A stretch of 64,000 nucleotides of DNA from Amarolinea aalborgensis (GCF_900491745.1 NZ_UETR01000004.1:124001-188000), one strand, 5' to 3'. Shown: positions 44,076-54,251, counted from the stretch's first letter. Notes: a model not told the origin generated them from the letters alone. A program made the numbers and translations.

Positions 44076-45605
44076 ATGGTTAACCAATTACCTTACTGTC
44101 CCCACTGCGGTGCGCAGCAGCTAAAACCGAATGCGCGCTTTTGCCATATTTGCGGGCGGACGATCCCGACAGCGCCCACGCGTGAGCCCCCGTCCGTCGT
44201 GGTTGCACCCACGAAATCGCGGCGGCTGAGCGCATGGTGGCTAATGCCGCTGCTCGTTGCTGGAGTCGCGGCGCTGGCCTTGTTGGCCTGGGAGCCAGGG
44301 CGCAGTCGGGTAAATGACTTCCTGGCGGGCATTCGGACGGATGCGACCGAGATCGTTCCTCCTACGTCGGTACGAGCCGTGCCTGGCGACGCGACCGCAG
44401 GCCTGACCCGAATCGTCTCCCTGGCGCCAACCGCAACGCCGACTGCATCGGCGACCCGCGCTCCTCTACCTACCGTGACGCTGCGGCCGACCGCAACCTC
44501 GATGCCCACGGCAACTTCACGGCCGAGCGATACCCCGACAGCGGCGTCGCTGGCAGGGCAGTTCCTGCCTGTCTCGCTGCAAGGGTTTGTCAACGCCAGC
44601 ACCACGGACGGTTACGTTGCGCCGCCGCTGGGCGATGTCGTTCTCTCCGGCGTGCATTTCAGTCTGGGCCAGGGCGGCAGCATCACCACCCAGGCTGCGC
44701 CGCTGCCCAACAACCCGAAGAGTATCTCGCTGCCTGTCAAAGTGCAAGCGCCGGAGGCAGTCTACCTGCTTCTGACCGGCGGCGACCTCTACAGCCGTTT
44801 CGCTGGTCGGACCGTCGGCAAGGTGCGCTTGGTCTTCGACGACGGCAAGGTGCATGCGGTGGATCTGGTGGCCGGGCAGAACCTGCGCGAGTGGAAGCAG
44901 TCCGGCGAGGTTGTCAGTCGCACGAGCAGCCCGAACGTGACCGAGGCCTGGCGCGGGGCCAACCGCGACGATGAGAATACGGCTGTGATTGACATGCTGC
45001 GGATTCCCATACCGTCTGGGCTGCAAGCCGGACGGCTGGTCAGCATTGAAGTGGTTGACTTGAGCGCCGAGACGGTCGGCGACCTAGATCCGGCCTTGAA
45101 TCTCCTGGGCGTTAGTGTCGCCTTGAAGCCGGGGACGACCGCAACGCCGACCGCGCAGGCGTGTCGTATTGCGACAGGTGATGCGTTCCGGTCGCAATGG
45201 CAGCAGCAGCGAACGCGGCTGGGGTGTCCGCTCAACCAGGCTACCCAGAGCAGTGCGGCCACCGAGCGCTTCGAGCGCGGCCGTATGATCTGGCGCGAGA
45301 ACAATGATATGATCTACGTGCTGAACGATGATGGCGACTGGACCGTTTACGGCGATATTTATATTGAAGGCGCACCGGAGCCGGAAGGTTTTCAGCCGCC
45401 TGCCGGTCTCCACACCCCGGTGCGCGGCTTCGGCGCCATCTGGCCTGCGAAGCTGGGCGGAACCAGCGCGCGCATCGGCTGGGCCACTGAACCGGAATAT
45501 GCACTGCCCATCCTGTTCCAGGATTTCCAACAGGGATTGATGCTGGAGATGGAAGGCAGGGTATACCTGCTGGAGGACGACGACAGTCGCTGGCTGGCGT
45601 TGTAA
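44076..45605 (+). CDS. Zinc-ribbon membrane protein with external beta domains
   Basis: 509 residues. The N-terminal ribbon CPHCGAQQLKPNARFCHICG is followed by a transmembrane helix (WWLMPLLVAGVAALALLAWE), a Thr-Pro-rich linker (about 105-170), a beta-rich domain (FLPVSLQGFVNAS... to about 380), a second short linker, and a C-terminal domain that begins LGCPLNQATQSSAATERFERGR, which resembles repetitive wall-associated modules. The ribbon is cytoplasmic and the remainder outside, the same design as the other ribbon genes here. A terminator-like region lies just upstream. Confidence 0.75.
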   Translation: MVNQLPYCPHCGAQQLKPNARFCHICGRTIPTAPTREPPSVVVAPTKSRRLSAWWLMPLLVAGVAALALLAWEPGRSRVNDFLAGIRTDATEIVPPTSVRAVPGDATAGLTRIVSLAPTATPTASATRAPLPTVTLRPTATSMPTATSRPSDTPTAASLAGQFLPVSLQGFVNASTTDGYVAPPLGDVVLSGVHFSLGQGGSITTQAAPLPNNPKSISLPVKVQAPEAVYLLLTGGDLYSRFAGRTVGKVRLVFDDGKVHAVDLVAGQNLREWKQSGEVVSRTSSPNVTEAWRGANRDDENTAVIDMLRIPIPSGLQAGRLVSIEVVDLSAETVGDLDPALNLLGVSVALKPGTTATPTAQACRIATGDAFRSQWQQQRTRLGCPLNQATQSSAATERFERGRMIWRENNDMIYVLNDDGDWTVYGDIYIEGAPEPEGFQPPAGLHTPVRGFGAIWPAKLGGTSARIGWATEPEYALPILFQDFQQGLMLEMEGRVYLLEDDDSRWLAL

Positions 45606-45614
45606 GGAGAAGCG

Positions 45615-47006
45615 ATGGCAGATCAGAGTCTCTTTTGTCCTTTCTGCGGGGCCGAGCAAACAAGAATGGATGCCCGTTTCTGCCACCTGTGCGGGCGAAT
45701 GCTCTCGCCGCCCCAGGCTGCGGTCTTATCCACCGCTTACGGGCCAATACGACGTCAGCGGAACTTCCGGTGGCTGTTGGTCGCGGTGGGCGCAGTAGCA
45801 GCCGTCCTGCTGATCGTTGCGTTCACAGCCCTGCGTACCCGGGAAGATAAGGCTGTGGCGGTATTGCCAGCGCCCTCTACCCCGGCGGCGCTGTCCTTAA
45901 CCACGCCGGTCTCATCTACCGCGACATCCCCGCCCACGGCTGCCACGCCGGTGCCACCTACGGTGACGCCCGTACCCATGACTGCCACGTTGGCTGCCCC
46001 CACGGCAACACCTCAATCTGCTACAGCCACGCTGGCGCTGCCTACCGTGACACCGCAGCCGTCGAAACGCCCTGCGCGGTTGGGTCCGAGTAATGTGGCC
46101 CAGATATCCCCCCTGGTTACTTTGCGGGGGCCGACTTCTGTGGATCTGGATCACATCGCTATCTCGCCGGACGGCCGCATGCTCGCCACAGGATCGGTCA
46201 ACACGGACGCCCCGGCCATCCGAATCTGGTCGTTGCCGGATGGCAAAATCATTCGCACCCTTCCAACCACAGACAGAACCGCTGCCCTGGCCTATTCACG
46301 CGACGGTCAAACCCTGGTGGTCTGCTTGTGGAACCTTTCGATGCAACTCTGGGGAACAAACGACGGCCAACTAAAGCGCACACTCAATAGGCAAACAACG
46401 ATTGTCATGAGCCTGGCATTTTCTCCTGACTATTCCCTGTTGGCATCGGCCGGACAGTATGGAGGAGGGCGCGGCCGGAGCGAAATCATTCTCTGGCAAA
46501 CTAAGGACTGGACTCCATTTCGCGTTCTGGTCGAGAATTGGGGCGGTGTCAGAGGAGTGGCGTTTAATGCGTCAGGCGCCTTGGCTGCGGGCGGCGATTT
46601 CCGCAAGGCATATGTCTGGTCGCCCGATGGTAGTCTGTGGCACACATTTGAAGGGCATACAGGCCAGGTGAATGACGTGGCTTTTTCGCCAGAGGGCACA
46701 TTTTTGGCTTCAGCCTCAAGCGACCAAACCGTGCGTCTTTGGGACATAAACGAAGGGATCTTGACGCAAACGTTGGCAGGACACGGAGATCGGGTCAACG
46801 CCGTGGCATTTTCGCCTGACGGTGCTATCTTGGCTGCTGGCGTCCAGGATGGTCGGATATGGCTTTGGCAGCCTGCTGACGCCAGTGTTCTGCGTGTTGT
46901 GAACGGGCATGAGCAAGGAATCACCGACTTAGCGTTTACGCCCAACGGATCCCTCTTGGTATCGGTCGCATGGGATGGTACGCTTCGACTGTGGGGGATT
47001 CCATGA
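45615..47006 (+). CDS. Zinc-ribbon membrane protein with WD40 propeller
   Basis: 463 residues. The N-terminal ribbon CPFCGAEQTRMDARFCHLCG is followed by a transmembrane helix (FRWLLVAVGAVAAVLLIVAF), a Thr-Pro-rich linker, and about seven WD40 repeats (for example LAFSPDYSLLASAG, DVAFSPEGTFLASASSDQTV, AVAFSPDGAILAAG). The propeller would be outside the membrane and the ribbon inside. The start has GGAGAAGCG as ribosome-binding site, 10 bases from the previous stop. WD40 propellers usually act as scaffolds. It lies directly upstream of a Ser/Thr kinase gene. Confidence 0.85.
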   Translation: MADQSLFCPFCGAEQTRMDARFCHLCGRMLSPPQAAVLSTAYGPIRRQRNFRWLLVAVGAVAAVLLIVAFTALRTREDKAVAVLPAPSTPAALSLTTPVSSTATSPPTAATPVPPTVTPVPMTATLAAPTATPQSATATLALPTVTPQPSKRPARLGPSNVAQISPLVTLRGPTSVDLDHIAISPDGRMLATGSVNTDAPAIRIWSLPDGKIIRTLPTTDRTAALAYSRDGQTLVVCLWNLSMQLWGTNDGQLKRTLNRQTTIVMSLAFSPDYSLLASAGQYGGGRGRSEIILWQTKDWTPFRVLVENWGGVRGVAFNASGALAAGGDFRKAYVWSPDGSLWHTFEGHTGQVNDVAFSPEGTFLASASSDQTVRLWDINEGILTQTLAGHGDRVNAVAFSPDGAILAAGVQDGRIWLWQPADASVLRVVNGHEQGITDLAFTPNGSLLVSVAWDGTLRLWGIP

Positions 47007-47136
47007 ATCGAAACCTCAACTCCGCGCAAGAAGGTTCAAATACACCTGCTCTACAGTGGTGGCTCCTGAGCCGCCGTCAAGAATTCTACTCTCAGAACGG
47101 GGAAACGCATTCCACGCGATCGTGGGAGATGCTTTG

Positions 47137-49200
47137 ATGCCGCTGAAACCTGGCACGATCCTGGAGAATCGCTACCGTGTGGACAGCCTGCTCGGCCAGG
47201 GTGGGATGGGGGCTGTCTACCGTGCGCGAGATGAGCGTCTGGCGATGTGGGTGGCACTCAAGGAGAATTCCCTGAACTCGCCGGAGGCACGCGCCCAGTT
47301 CGTGCGTGAGGCCCAGGTTCTGGCCCGGCTGCACCACAGCAATCTACCGAAGGTGATCGATCATTTCATCACGAAGGAGGGCTTGCAGTACCTCGTGATG
47401 ACCTTCATCGAAGGAGTAAACCTGGCCGACTTGCTGGCTTCTCGTGGCCGCCAATCCCCGGCGGAGGTCATGACCTGGCTGCGGCAGGTGTGTGATGCAT
47501 TGACCTACCTGCACAGCCAGAATCCACCCATCATCCACCGCGACATCAAACCGCAGAACATCAAGATCACACCAGACGGGCGCGTTTTTCTGGTTGACTT
47601 CGGTCTCAGCAAGGTTGGCTCGATCCAGCAAAGCACGGCCAGCGGTGCGCTGGGTGTGACGCCTGGTTTCTCACCCTGGGAGCAGTATGGGCAGGGTCAT
47701 ACCGATCAACGCTCGGACGTGTATGCGTTGACAGCCACGCTGTACGCCATGCTGACGGGCGAGATTCCGCCAGACAGTGTACGGCGGGGATTGGCTGGCG
47801 TGCCGCTGAGGTCGCCGCGCGAGTTCAACCCCGGCTTGAGCCCGACATTCGAACGGGCTCTGGTGCACGGTTTGGAGACGCAGCCGACGAACCGGCCGGC
47901 GAGCGTGGCGGCGCTATGCCACGAACTGGAGGTGGCCCTGAATCTGCCCAATCGAGCCGCACCGGTATCGAGTCTACAAGCAGCTCCACCCACCGGCGAC
48001 GTGTCGCGACCGTTGTCTGCACCGGTAGTGTCGTCAACACGGCGGGAGCGTGGTTTGCCGTGGTGGGCGCTGATCGGCGTTGCGGCGACGGCCGTCGTGT
48101 TGGTGGTGATTGGCGTTGCGGCCATCGGTGGCCGTAAAACATCCACAGCGACACCTCCTGGGGTGGTGGTGAATACGGGCAGCCCAGCTACCACTCGCAC
48201 GGTGCAGCCGGCTGGTGCAACTCTGGCCGCGCCGCTTGCCTTGGTGACCCTGCTGCCGACCGCGACCTCACTACCGACTTCCACCGCACCGCCGCCCACG
48301 GCGACACCCTTACCGACGGCGACGCCAGTCCCGACCTCGACGGCTACGGTGACCGCTGCGCCCACCACGCCGACCCCTGTCGTCGGAAAGGTGGTCTTTG
48401 GCAGCGATCGCAGCGGCTACGCGCACATCTTCACGGCGCGCGGCAACGGCCAGGGGTTGCGGGCAATCACCAGCGGCAGCGAGTATTTCTGGGACCCAAT
48501 CTTTAGCAATGATGGCACGCTGGTGGCCTTTGTGTCCAAGGTCAGCGGCAACACCGAGGTCTTCGTCGCCCGCAGTGATGGGAGCAACGCCCGAGCGATC
48601 AGCAATCACCCGGCCGAGGACGATCATCCTGCCTGGTTCCCCAGGAATGGCGAGTTGGCGTTTGCCAGCCGACGCAATGGCGGGTGGGACATCTATCGCA
48701 TGAACGCCGACGGCTCGAACGTGCGCCGACTGACGGCCGATGGCGGCGACAATCGTTTTGTCTCCGTCTCACCTGACGGCAGACAGATCGCTTACGTTTC
48801 CCAGAACGCACCTTACCCTGGCCTTGATTTGATGCTGATGAACGCGGATGGAAGCAACCGCCGCATTCTGTTCAGCTTCGCATCCACCAAGCAGCGCGAC
48901 GACCCCGGCCGGTATGTCTTCCGCCCCGATTGGTCGCCCGACGGCGCGCAGCTTGCGTTCGGCGCAGACGATGACAGCGATGGGCTGATCAGCGTATTCG
49001 TGGTCGAAGCGGCGACCGGTCAGGCGCGGCGCCTGATCGAGGATGGCAACAGCCCGGCGTGGAGCCCAGACGGCGGGCGGTTGATCTACAAGCCGGCCGG
49101 CGAGCGGCAGATCTTGTTCGTCGCAGACGCCAGCGGCAGGCGCCTCTACCAGTTGACTGGGTCGGCCTACAACGCGTGGTCTCCGGATTGGGCGCGTTGA
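47137..49200 (+). CDS. Ser/Thr protein kinase with C-terminal TolB-like propeller
   Basis: 687 residues. The kinase domain (about 1-270) has GQGGMGAVYRA, the catalytic Lys in VALKE, HRDIKPQNIKI and VDFGLSK, so all catalytic motifs are present. A transmembrane helix WWALIGVAATAVVLVVIGVA follows, then a Thr-Pro linker, and a propeller of PD40-type repeats (SPDGRQIAYVSQ, SNDGTLVAFVSK) outside the membrane. I placed the start at 47137, where kinase homology begins; upstream codons lack family features and overlap the WD40 gene. It probably senses an external signal and phosphorylates neighbouring cytoplasmic zinc-ribbon proteins, which is an inference. Confidence 0.9.
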   Translation: MPLKPGTILENRYRVDSLLGQGGMGAVYRARDERLAMWVALKENSLNSPEARAQFVREAQVLARLHHSNLPKVIDHFITKEGLQYLVMTFIEGVNLADLLASRGRQSPAEVMTWLRQVCDALTYLHSQNPPIIHRDIKPQNIKITPDGRVFLVDFGLSKVGSIQQSTASGALGVTPGFSPWEQYGQGHTDQRSDVYALTATLYAMLTGEIPPDSVRRGLAGVPLRSPREFNPGLSPTFERALVHGLETQPTNRPASVAALCHELEVALNLPNRAAPVSSLQAAPPTGDVSRPLSAPVVSSTRRERGLPWWALIGVAATAVVLVVIGVAAIGGRKTSTATPPGVVVNTGSPATTRTVQPAGATLAAPLALVTLLPTATSLPTSTAPPPTATPLPTATPVPTSTATVTAAPTTPTPVVGKVVFGSDRSGYAHIFTARGNGQGLRAITSGSEYFWDPIFSNDGTLVAFVSKVSGNTEVFVARSDGSNARAISNHPAEDDHPAWFPRNGELAFASRRNGGWDIYRMNADGSNVRRLTADGGDNRFVSVSPDGRQIAYVSQNAPYPGLDLMLMNADGSNRRILFSFASTKQRDDPGRYVFRPDWSPDGAQLAFGADDDSDGLISVFVVEAATGQARRLIEDGNSPAWSPDGGRLIYKPAGERQILFVADASGRRLYQLTGSAYNAWSPDWAR

Positions 49201-49238
49201 AGAGAAGCCGCATACGCAGAAGATATGAGGATGTCCCA

Positions 49239-51785
49239 ATGACCCATGCAAAATCTCGTTGGTACGTAAGTGTAGTGCTATTCACCCTGCTTGTTCAGCA
49301 TATCCCCGTCTACGCGCAACAAGGCCCAGTGAACATCAACGATTACCTGCAACCAGGAGAACACACGGCGCGCATCCAACCCGCTTTGCGTTATCACGGG
49401 CGCCTATATGAAATCCATTACTTCACAACCGGCGATTACACAAGTCAGCGCGGTGGGTTGATTTTTTCCGCCACCTCGCAATTCTTCGCTCAGAAGCAAA
49501 TCACCGCGTTGCTGGTCACTGAAGATGGCAACCTAATTGATGATGAAGACACATTGCGTCGCGTTTTCACGTTATACCGATCAGCGGTTGAGTTATTTGA
49601 CTATCAAGTCGCAAATGCCCCTGGCTTGATTGACGATAGTTTTGTAGAAGATATGGTCAGGGTGACGAACAGCCCCATATTCTTGGAGCCGTACATCAAA
49701 CACACCATATTTGGCGATCGTAGGGCAGAAACAACGGAAGCGTTACGCAGTATTCTCACCGCATACCGGGCATCTCCCGATATTATGACGGATTTTGCCG
49801 ACCAGATCCGGATTCAGGCTGAGACGACCAATTCGTTTGGTGATACCGTGAGGGAGATCGCTGAATCTGCTCGATTTTCCAACAGCAAAGCGGTTCGAGA
49901 CGTGGCCAAAGACCTGCGCGCTACTTTCAAATCATGGGAGCGCTCAACTGAGCAAGGAAGGTCCTTCATCAAGATCAATGGCCAGCGTATCGAACTGTTC
50001 AATGCCCTGGACATTCTTTCGTTGTCCGCGCATTTGTTGTGGCTTGCCAACTTCGAACGTGACCGCGCCGATTGGCTGAAGACTTATCTCACGTACGCGC
50101 AAGGGGATGCCATGCTCGATGCAGATCAGGGGTTGGCTGCAGCCGCTGCCATTGTCGAGACTGAGAGCGATTGGGTTCAGCGAGGAAACATAATCCTACA
50201 GTTTGTGGCCGACAAAACCAGCGACTTGGCTATCGATCTGGGAAAGAAAGCCCTGGCTGATTTGTGGGTCAAATGGTCATGGAAGGAATTTGGCAAGCGG
50301 AGTACGGGGCACCTGGTGGCAGGCGCAGCTTCTGCCGTCCTTCTTGGTTTCACCTTGGGAAACCTGATCTTGGGTCTCGATGACTTGTATGACAACTTTA
50401 TCACCGGTGAACGCGCAGACGAGCTGCGCCGCCGTTTCAGAGCTGCGAGGCTGCAGTTGCAGCCAGGAGTTTTGCGAACCGTCGCTGAGTATGATGGTGA
50501 GCATGCGGCCCGTTTTCAGGTTGCCTACATGCTGGAATCGCTCAGCGCCGTCTCCGAGTATCGCTCGTATGCTGACGGCGTTGATGCAACCGTCCGTCAG
50601 AACTTCTTTGCTCTTATTAACCCAGTGGTTTGGTTTCGAGGAAAAGAGTGGAGCGAGGCAACAAGGCAGTTGCGTGAGGTTGCAAACCAGATAGAACTCA
50701 ATGCCGAGAATACCATTGGTCATCCTGAATTTGTGGACGCGGCTGTCAAACTCGTCACTGACCGTCTAGCGCTGGGTGCGATTTTGCCGGCGGTGATTGT
50801 AGATGACGCGGAAGCGGGGTGCGTCAAGATAGGGAACGCCTCTTTTTGGCATTCGATATCTACTGGCCATGCCGGCGGCGCAATCTGGACATTCAACGAA
50901 TCTCAGAAGACGACGAACTCGGTTCGCTGGATACCCGCACTAAGGCGAAGCGGCTCTTATCAGCTTCATGCATTCATTCCAGCGCACGCCGCTCAGCTTC
51001 CCAAGCCATTCACACAGGCTGCCAGCTATTCGATTCATCATGCGGGCGCCGACAATATCAAGACTGTCAGCCAGGCAGGCGTCAACAACGATTGGTTAGA
51101 CCTGGGCGTTTACTACTTCAGCGGCAAAGGCGATGAGTATATCGGCCTTGTTGACCAGACGGGGGAACCATCTGGCAGCACCATTGTGGCTTTTGATGCT
51201 CTGCGGTGGACAGCCGTCAACCGCGACATGCCGGCGCTGGATGCCTCTGTCAGCAATGCGTTCGTATACGACATCGTGCTTCCCGGCGAAACAGCACACC
51301 TTGAATTCAATCTACAAAACACGGGTGCTGCGCCCTGGAATGGTTCTGAGTATTCACTAGAAGCTCAAGCGGACGATTCTGGCGCGGCGCCGCGATCATT
51401 GCCCGTGGTGGGACAAGTATCTCCCGGCGAAACAGCTACCTGGAACCTAGGTTTCCTGGTGTCAGGATCACCCGGTGTTCGAAGGTTTCCCTATCGGATG
51501 CAGTTTGCTGGCCAGCCCTTCGGACAGATAGCGACCGGCTACGTGTTCGTGCTACCAGAGGCGCTCAAAGATATGGAGGCGAAAATTCGCGATCAGATTG
51601 AAGAGTGGAAGCGCAAAGGACAGAAGACGATTGATGACCTGGTACAAGGGATCTGGCAGGAGATTCAACGTGAGATTGAGCGCCAAGCACAGCGCGCCGT
51701 CGGCCAGTTGTGTCAAGGGACAGGCGTTTTGTTAGCCTTGGTGTTGTTGATTGGCTATCGAGGTTGGTACGGGCGCGCTAGATAG
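49239..51785 (+). CDS. Secreted protein with golvesin-like and NBR1-Ig-like domains
   Basis: 848 residues starting at ATG 49239, which gives a clear signal peptide (YVSVVLFTLLVQHIPVYAQQ). The N-terminal 500 residues are mainly helical and unassigned. A golvesin/xanthan-lyase-type beta domain begins near VIVDDAEAGCVKIGN and ends in IVAFDALRWTAV. An NBR1-Ig-like domain follows (LEFNLQNTGAAPWNG to PYRMQFAGQPFGQIA). The C-terminus has an amphipathic helix and a transmembrane helix (GTGVLLALVLLIGYRGW). It is a membrane-anchored surface protein. It may be the external partner of the kinase and propeller proteins before it. Confidence 0.8.
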   Translation: MTHAKSRWYVSVVLFTLLVQHIPVYAQQGPVNINDYLQPGEHTARIQPALRYHGRLYEIHYFTTGDYTSQRGGLIFSATSQFFAQKQITALLVTEDGNLIDDEDTLRRVFTLYRSAVELFDYQVANAPGLIDDSFVEDMVRVTNSPIFLEPYIKHTIFGDRRAETTEALRSILTAYRASPDIMTDFADQIRIQAETTNSFGDTVREIAESARFSNSKAVRDVAKDLRATFKSWERSTEQGRSFIKINGQRIELFNALDILSLSAHLLWLANFERDRADWLKTYLTYAQGDAMLDADQGLAAAAAIVETESDWVQRGNIILQFVADKTSDLAIDLGKKALADLWVKWSWKEFGKRSTGHLVAGAASAVLLGFTLGNLILGLDDLYDNFITGERADELRRRFRAARLQLQPGVLRTVAEYDGEHAARFQVAYMLESLSAVSEYRSYADGVDATVRQNFFALINPVVWFRGKEWSEATRQLREVANQIELNAENTIGHPEFVDAAVKLVTDRLALGAILPAVIVDDAEAGCVKIGNASFWHSISTGHAGGAIWTFNESQKTTNSVRWIPALRRSGSYQLHAFIPAHAAQLPKPFTQAASYSIHHAGADNIKTVSQAGVNNDWLDLGVYYFSGKGDEYIGLVDQTGEPSGSTIVAFDALRWTAVNRDMPALDASVSNAFVYDIVLPGETAHLEFNLQNTGAAPWNGSEYSLEAQADDSGAAPRSLPVVGQVSPGETATWNLGFLVSGSPGVRRFPYRMQFAGQPFGQIATGYVFVLPEALKDMEAKIRDQIEEWKRKGQKTIDDLVQGIWQEIQREIERQAQRAVGQLCQGTGVLLALVLLIGYRGWYGRAR

Positions 51786-51789
51786 GCTC

Positions 51790-51906
51790 GTGTTACTTGA
51801 CCTGGATTCTATTCGCGCCTTGGTTCTGGCGAATCAGCAGCCAGGCGGCAAGGATGTGGAGCAGGACTCGATGTCTTTGCTGCTGGCCCGCAGTGTTGAA
51901 CCCTAA
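51790..51906 (+). CDS. Possible 38-residue ORF between surface and ribbon genes
   Basis: A GTG at 51790 starts an ORF of 38 codons with normal-looking residues (LLDLDSIRALVLANQQ). There is no clear ribosome-binding site and no family. It lies 4 bases after the stop of the surface protein gene. It could be real or an accident; reported with low confidence. Confidence 0.25.
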   Translation: MLLDLDSIRALVLANQQPGGKDVEQDSMSLLLARSVEP

Positions 51907-51955
51907 GATGTGATTAGGTAGCTTTGAGCTATTCCCCCTACCCACGAGGACGCCC

Positions 51956-54001
51956 ATGCAATGTCAAAACTGTTCCGCCCCTTTGCCCGATCAGGCACGC
52001 TTCTGCAACGCGTGCGGAACCCCGCAGACAGCGACGATCACGTGCCGACAGTGCGGCGCCAGTCTGAAGCCGGGGCAGAAGTACTGTATCCAGTGCGGCG
52101 CTGAGGTGAGCGCCGCGCGCGCCACGACCGAGGATGGCGGCCAGAAGGCGATACCTCCTGCGCCGGCGCAGGACCGCTCCAGCCGCTTGCCAATTTTGAT
52201 CGGCTTGGTTGCTCTCTTGATTATCGTTGCCGGCTCGGCGGGAACCATTCTCTGGTTGCAGCAACGCAACGAGAGACAACGTGCGGCGACCGAACGGGAG
52301 GCCATCGTTGCCCAGTGGCAGGCCGCGCAAGCAGCCCTCACGGCAGGGGATTTTGAGAAGACGCTGGGGTTGATCGCGGATATTCGCCTGCGCGATGCTG
52401 CCTTCGAGCCGACGGCGGTGAAGAGCCTGCGCATGGCTGCCTGCACAAGCCTGGCGCAGACCGCAGAAGGCGCCGCGAATGTTTCCGCGGCGCAGGGATG
52501 GTGGGATTGCGTCCTCGAAGAAGACTCGAATGACTCCGAAGGCAGGCTGGGGCGTGAGCGCTCCACCGCCTATCTGACTGGCCAAAACGCATGGGCGACG
52601 CAAGACTACTCTGGCGCCATTGCGGCCTGGCAGCCGATCTATGCTGCTCGACCTGACTATGCTGACCTCAAGACGAAGCTATACGATGCGCATATCGCAC
52701 ACGGGGATGCCCTGTGCGCGCAGCAGAATCTGCCGGACGGTCAGGCGCAATTTGCTGCCGCCCGCATCATAGACCTGAATCGTCCGGAGGCCGACGCCCA
52801 TCTGGCCTCGTGCCAACCCACGCCGACGCCAACGCCAACGCCGCTCCCTGGCCCTCATCTGGCCGTTGTTGCCAACACTAGCGCGCTGCGCGTGCGGGCT
52901 GGCCCCGGTCCCGGCTATCTCGTTCTGGGGCGCTTGGGAACCAACTCAACCGTAACGGTCACTGGCCGCACTGACGACGCCACATGGGTCGAGGTCCAGG
53001 CGGATGAGGCGCGACGCGGCTGGGTCAGCGCGGAGTTCCTGAGCTCATCCTATCCGTTTTTGGCCGCGCCGGTGCAGGCGCCGCCGCCTCTCGTGAAGAG
53101 CGTGCAGGTGGCGCAAGCGCTGCAGGATTTCTCGCCGGAGCAGGGCTATCGCTCCTGGTACTATGTGATTTCGGAATCTCCGGGCAGCCTAAAGTTCAAA
53201 CAGATGCCGTGGGACGGCGGTTCCTGGTGGCGGTGGTGCTGCGACGCCGCCTACGATCCACGCATGCGCATCTCCGATAATGGCATGTATCCCAGCCGGG
53301 CGCACGATGTGGCGCGTGAATGGGTTTCGCCGTATGAGGGCGCGCTGCGCATTTCCGGGCGCGCGTACAAGGATGGCCGCGGCGGCAACGGGGTCAATCT
53401 GCGCATCGTGCACAAAGAGACAACGGTGTGGCAGGTTGACCTGAACGGCTCCGATACAACCGGTGCTCGTTTCGATGTCAGCATCAACGTGCAGCCCGGC
53501 GATGTCATCTATTTCATTGCCAACGCGCGCAACGATGACGGAGATGACAATACGGTCTTTGAGCCGCTCATCGAACTGCAACATGCGGACGGGGCCGATC
53601 AATCGCCGCCGGCCGTGTGGGCTGACAAGCCGGCGATCCCCACACCCAAATCAACATTGCCCCCCGCCCCCAGCTTGTGCTTCGAGCCGCGTGTGCGTCA
53701 CTATGAGGAGCACAAGGGCTGCTGCGCTGAGGTCGCCGGCCTGGTCTACAACCTGCAAGGGAATCCGTTCGCTCCACGCGGCGCGCTCGTCCGCATCGAA
53801 GGCCCGCCGGCAAACAACCGCTACATGCGGGAATTTGCCGTAGATGCTGGCGGCGGCTACAGCATCACCGCGCTCACCGTGGACACCTACACCGTCTGGC
53901 TGAAAGGGACCAACATTCGCAGTCCCAAATTCGAGGTGAAATACCCTGATTGGGCCAAGATTCGCATCCTGGTGGACTTCTTTCAGGTGGCATGCCGTTG
54001 A
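51956..54001 (+). CDS. Zinc-ribbon membrane protein with SH3b domain
   Basis: 681 residues. Two N-terminal ribbons (CQNCSAPLPDQARFCNAC and CRQCGASLKPGQKYCIQC) precede a transmembrane helix (LPILIGLVALLIIVAGSAGT). A helical TPR-like region follows (about 105-285), then a Thr-Pro linker, a bacterial SH3 domain (NTSALRVRAGPGPGYLVLG) near 300-365, a beta domain, and a carboxypeptidase-regulatory-like domain near 590-680 (VAGLVYNLQGNPFAPRGAL). Outside domains probably bind cell wall. The ATG at 51956 gives the first ribbon Met. Confidence 0.82.
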   Translation: MQCQNCSAPLPDQARFCNACGTPQTATITCRQCGASLKPGQKYCIQCGAEVSAARATTEDGGQKAIPPAPAQDRSSRLPILIGLVALLIIVAGSAGTILWLQQRNERQRAATEREAIVAQWQAAQAALTAGDFEKTLGLIADIRLRDAAFEPTAVKSLRMAACTSLAQTAEGAANVSAAQGWWDCVLEEDSNDSEGRLGRERSTAYLTGQNAWATQDYSGAIAAWQPIYAARPDYADLKTKLYDAHIAHGDALCAQQNLPDGQAQFAAARIIDLNRPEADAHLASCQPTPTPTPTPLPGPHLAVVANTSALRVRAGPGPGYLVLGRLGTNSTVTVTGRTDDATWVEVQADEARRGWVSAEFLSSSYPFLAAPVQAPPPLVKSVQVAQALQDFSPEQGYRSWYYVISESPGSLKFKQMPWDGGSWWRWCCDAAYDPRMRISDNGMYPSRAHDVAREWVSPYEGALRISGRAYKDGRGGNGVNLRIVHKETTVWQVDLNGSDTTGARFDVSINVQPGDVIYFIANARNDDGDDNTVFEPLIELQHADGADQSPPAVWADKPAIPTPKSTLPPAPSLCFEPRVRHYEEHKGCCAEVAGLVYNLQGNPFAPRGALVRIEGPPANNRYMREFAVDAGGGYSITALTVDTYTVWLKGTNIRSPKFEVKYPDWAKIRILVDFFQVACR

Positions 54002-54061
54002 AAGGCGCCTGGTGTCGACCTGTGCGACCCAGGCGATTCATGCGGGGTGTGAGAAATTGGC

Positions 54062-54105
54062 AGGGTATTGAGAGAAAGATGGTAAACAGGCAGGGTGTTT
54101 ATCCC
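54062..54105 (+). promoter_or_regulatory. Upstream box B of the zinc-ribbon island
   Basis: TTGAGAGAAAGATGG (54068-54082), then AGGGTGTTTATC about 10 bases later and CATAAT as a possible -10. It is the second copy of box A (35865-35910). It lies about 170 bases ahead of the small zinc-ribbon gene at 54252. The first 15 bases are identical in both copies, in intergenic DNA that otherwise does not match. Confidence 0.55.
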
Positions 54106-54251
54106 GCATAATACACACATTGCCACGCAAGGTCGGGATCGCTTGGCGAGCGACTGTGAGCCTGCGACCGATCTGGCGCCGAACATCAGCGGGCACGGAA
54201 TCAGCGATGACGTCCTACCGTTGGTTCATGCCATCAGGTTCAGGAGGGGTT

